NCBI GenBank assembly: GCA_029859385.1
Contig: JAOUDF010000126.1
Span: 1 to 7,356, forward strand
DNA from: Nitrospirota bacterium
GTDB lineage: Bacteria > Nitrospirota > JAOUDF01
Direction of reading: 5' to 3'
DNA: 7,356 nt
The notes under the pieces were generated by a model. The model was not told where the DNA came from. It was given only the letters and a program-made list of their open reading frames with translations, and ran no database searches. Both the position numbers and the translations under genes were made by a program. Shown here in pieces: positions 6,279 through 7,356 of this stretch. Positions within the stretch are counted from its first letter, which is position 1, and every line of letters begins with the position of its first letter.

Positions 6279-6914
6279 ATGATTAAAATGGTTACCGTCG
6301 GCCCCTTGGGGGTCAACTGCTATATCATAAGCTGCGACCGGACAAAAGAAGGGGTGGTCGTTGACCCCGGCGGTGACGCCGATTATATTCTCGAAGAGGT
6401 CAGACGGCACGAGGTATCGGTCAAATATATCCTTAATACCCACGGTCACTTCGATCACGTAGGGGCCAACGACGAGGTAAAGAAGGCCACCGGCGCCGAG
6501 GTGAGGATTCATCCGGCCGATGAACGGCTTCTCGCCGATGCATCGGACCATGGGGCGATGTTCGGGGTGCCGACCAAGTCGCAGGCTGCCGCTGACGGTC
6601 CTCTGGAAGACGGCATGGTGCTTTCCGTCGGGGATGTTTCGCTGACGGTGCTCCATACGCCGGGGCATACGAAGGGCGGGGTCTGTCTGGCAGGCGACGG
6701 TTTTGTCGTTACCGGCGACACCCTCTTTGCCGGTTCCGTCGGCAGGACCGACTTTCCCGGAGGGAATTACGGCCAGTTGATCCGCAGCATTCGCGAGAAA
6801 CTTTTTCCGCTGGCCGACGCATCGGTGGTGTTGCCCGGTCACGGGCCGACCTCGACCATGGCGCATGAAAAAAGGTCCAATCCGTTCATCAAGGATGCTG
6901 AGCCCGTCTCGTAA
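6279..6914 (+). CDS. Metallo-beta-lactamase-fold hydrolase, glyoxalase-II-like (YcbL type)
   Basis: This 211-residue cytosolic hydrolase has the full binuclear metal site of the superfamily. THGHFDH (54-60) gives H55, H57, D59 and H60, and H130 (in TPGHTKGG), D147 (in TGDTLF) and H188 (in PGHGP) complete it. The GRTDFPGG segment (155-162) and the short length without the helical C-terminal domain of true glyoxalase II place it with the YcbL-like subgroup. Hydrolysis of a thioester such as S-lactoylglutathione is possible by homology, but the substrate cannot be read from sequence. Persulfide dioxygenase-like activity is a less likely alternative. It starts three bases after yggT, with only a weak GGGTGA nearby, so it probably depends on translation from upstream. 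A second ATG at 6288 is in frame. It is the last gene of the operon. Confidence 0.92.
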   Translation: MIKMVTVGPLGVNCYIISCDRTKEGVVVDPGGDADYILEEVRRHEVSVKYILNTHGHFDHVGANDEVKKATGAEVRIHPADERLLADASDHGAMFGVPTKSQAAADGPLEDGMVLSVGDVSLTVLHTPGHTKGGVCLAGDGFVVTGDTLFAGSVGRTDFPGGNYGQLIRSIREKLFPLADASVVLPGHGPTSTMAHEKRSNPFIKDAEPVS

Positions 6915-6926
6915 GTTAACAGCGCT

Positions 6927-6980
6927 TGCGGACTTCGATCACAAAAGTCGCACGGCTCGCTCGTCGGGTAAAACTTTTGT
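6927..6980 (+). terminator. Overlapping inverted repeats after the operon, possible terminator
   Basis: Two alternative stems share bases here. Stem A pairs TGC-G-GACTT (6927-6935, one bulged G) with AAGTCGCA (6945-6952). Stem B is a perfect 8-base pair, ACAAAAGT (6941-6948) with ACTTTTGT (6973-6980), around a GC-rich 24-base loop. They cannot form together. The T-rich tract after stem B is short and interrupted, so a classic rho-independent terminator is not clear. Placement 12 bases after the last operon gene is what favours a terminator. Confidence 0.35.
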
Positions 6981-7035
6981 TGCTATTTGAGTGGTAAAAA
7001 GTTATAAGTGTTAGCCAACATATATTGGAGGGAGG
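6977..7035 (+). promoter_or_regulatory. Candidate promoter and strong ribosome binding site for the response regulator gene
   Basis: TTGTTG (6977-6982) and TTATAA (7002-7007) could be a sigma70-type promoter, but the 19-base spacer is long and the assignment is weak. No sigma54 -24/-12 pair with correct spacing was found. GGAGGGAGG (7027-7035) is an unusually strong, doubled Shine-Dalgarno ending three bases before ATG 7039. It indicates high translation and independent expression from the preceding operon. Confidence 0.35.
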
Positions 7036-7038
7036 TCC

Positions 7039-7356
7039 ATGGCAAAGAAACTACGGGTACTTGTGGTAGAAGATGAAGAGAGTATTCTTGAGCTTTGCAC
7101 GAGGATATTGACGCAGGCCGGTTACGCAGTCGAAAAGGCCACAAATTATCGCGAGGCGATGGAGCTTGCCTTGTCGAAGGATCTCGACCTTATAATTTCC
7201 GATATCAAGATGCCGGGCAAGTCCGGCTTGGAGCTTCTTAAAGACCTTCGCGCGAAGAAGCCCGGTCTGCCGTCGGTCATCATTACCGGTCATGGCACCA
7301 TGGAGGCGGCGATGGAATCGCTCAAGCTCGGCGTAGGCGGTTTCGTGGTCAAGCCG
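7039..7356 (+). CDS. Response regulator, N-terminal receiver domain (partial)
   Basis: The gene runs off the window; 106 residues are visible and all belong to a CheY-like receiver. The acidic pair E11-D12 in VVEDEES, phospho-acceptor D55 in IISDIKMPG, T83 in VIITGHGT and K105 in VVKP are all present, so aspartyl phosphorylation by a histidine kinase is expected. The fragment stops at the conserved Lys-Pro near the end of the domain. A C-terminal output domain (sigma54 activator, enzymatic or DNA-binding) or a single-domain regulator are all possible. A strong GGAGGGAGG precedes the ATG. It lies 124 bases after the metallo-hydrolase gene, with inverted repeats between, and is probably a separate transcription unit. 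Its partner kinase is not in the window. Confidence 0.93.
   Translation, partial: MAKKLRVLVVEDEESILELCTRILTQAGYAVEKATNYREAMELALSKDLDLIISDIKMPGKSGLELLKDLRAKKPGLPSVIITGHGTMEAAMESLKLGVGGFVVKP

Noticed and set aside
5952..6866. 304-codon open frame on the minus strand across yggT and the metallo-hydrolase
   Set aside because: It lies opposite two well-supported genes, has a composition of Arg/His/Pro/Gly typical of antisense frames in GC-rich DNA, and shows no recognisable domain.
1..7356. CRISPR arrays, tRNA/rRNA genes, insertion sequences, toxin-antitoxin or defence genes
   Set aside because: No regularly spaced repeats, RNA gene signatures, transposase motifs or defence domains were visible on either strand.

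Overview
The window reads as a GC-rich chromosomal segment from a free-living Gram-negative bacterium with heavy investment in signalling. The hybrid REC/PAS/GAF/GGDEF/EAL architecture, the HD-GYP neighbour and the PLPBP-proC-yggT cluster suit a Desulfuromonadota (Geobacter-like) deltaproteobacterium. That placement is inferred from style and gene content, not proven. All supported genes lie on the + strand.

Region 1 (1-3345) concerns cyclic di-GMP. It opens with the last 55 codons of an HD-GYP phosphodiesterase. A strikingly AT-rich gap with promoter-like elements and short repeats follows, then a 992-residue protein with REC-PAS-GAF-PAS-GGDEF-EAL domains. Both of its enzymatic domains keep their signature residues, including the GGDEF inhibitory RxxD site. 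Its N-terminal receiver, however, has Glu in place of the phospho-accepting Asp and looks like a pseudo-receiver. An A9 run between GAF and PAS2 forms an A_AAA_AAA slippery heptamer followed almost at once by a -1 frame stop, the same layout as the dnaX frameshift site.

Region 2 (3477-6914) is a tight five-gene operon whose genes overlap or lie within 3 bases of each other. It encodes a UPF0104/LPG_synthase_TM-type membrane protein, a PLP homeostasis protein (YggS/PLPBP), pyrroline-5-carboxylate reductase (ProC), a one-repeat YggT membrane protein and a glyoxalase-II-like metallo-beta-lactamase-fold hydrolase. The yggS-proC-yggT core is a widely conserved housekeeping cluster. The flanking membrane protein and hydrolase are the local additions. 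The first gene has an ambiguous start: the best reading uses TTG with a weak ribosome binding site.

Region 3 (6915-7356) is a 124-base gap with overlapping inverted repeats (possible terminator) and promoter-like sequence, then the first 106 codons of a response regulator. Its intact receiver contrasts with the degenerate one upstream. Its output domain, if any, lies beyond the window.

Most of the window is ordinary. The points most worth checking are the pseudo-receiver, the dnaX-like slippery site in the c-di-GMP enzyme, the slippery run at the start of the membrane protein gene, and the two structured or AT-rich intergenic gaps.
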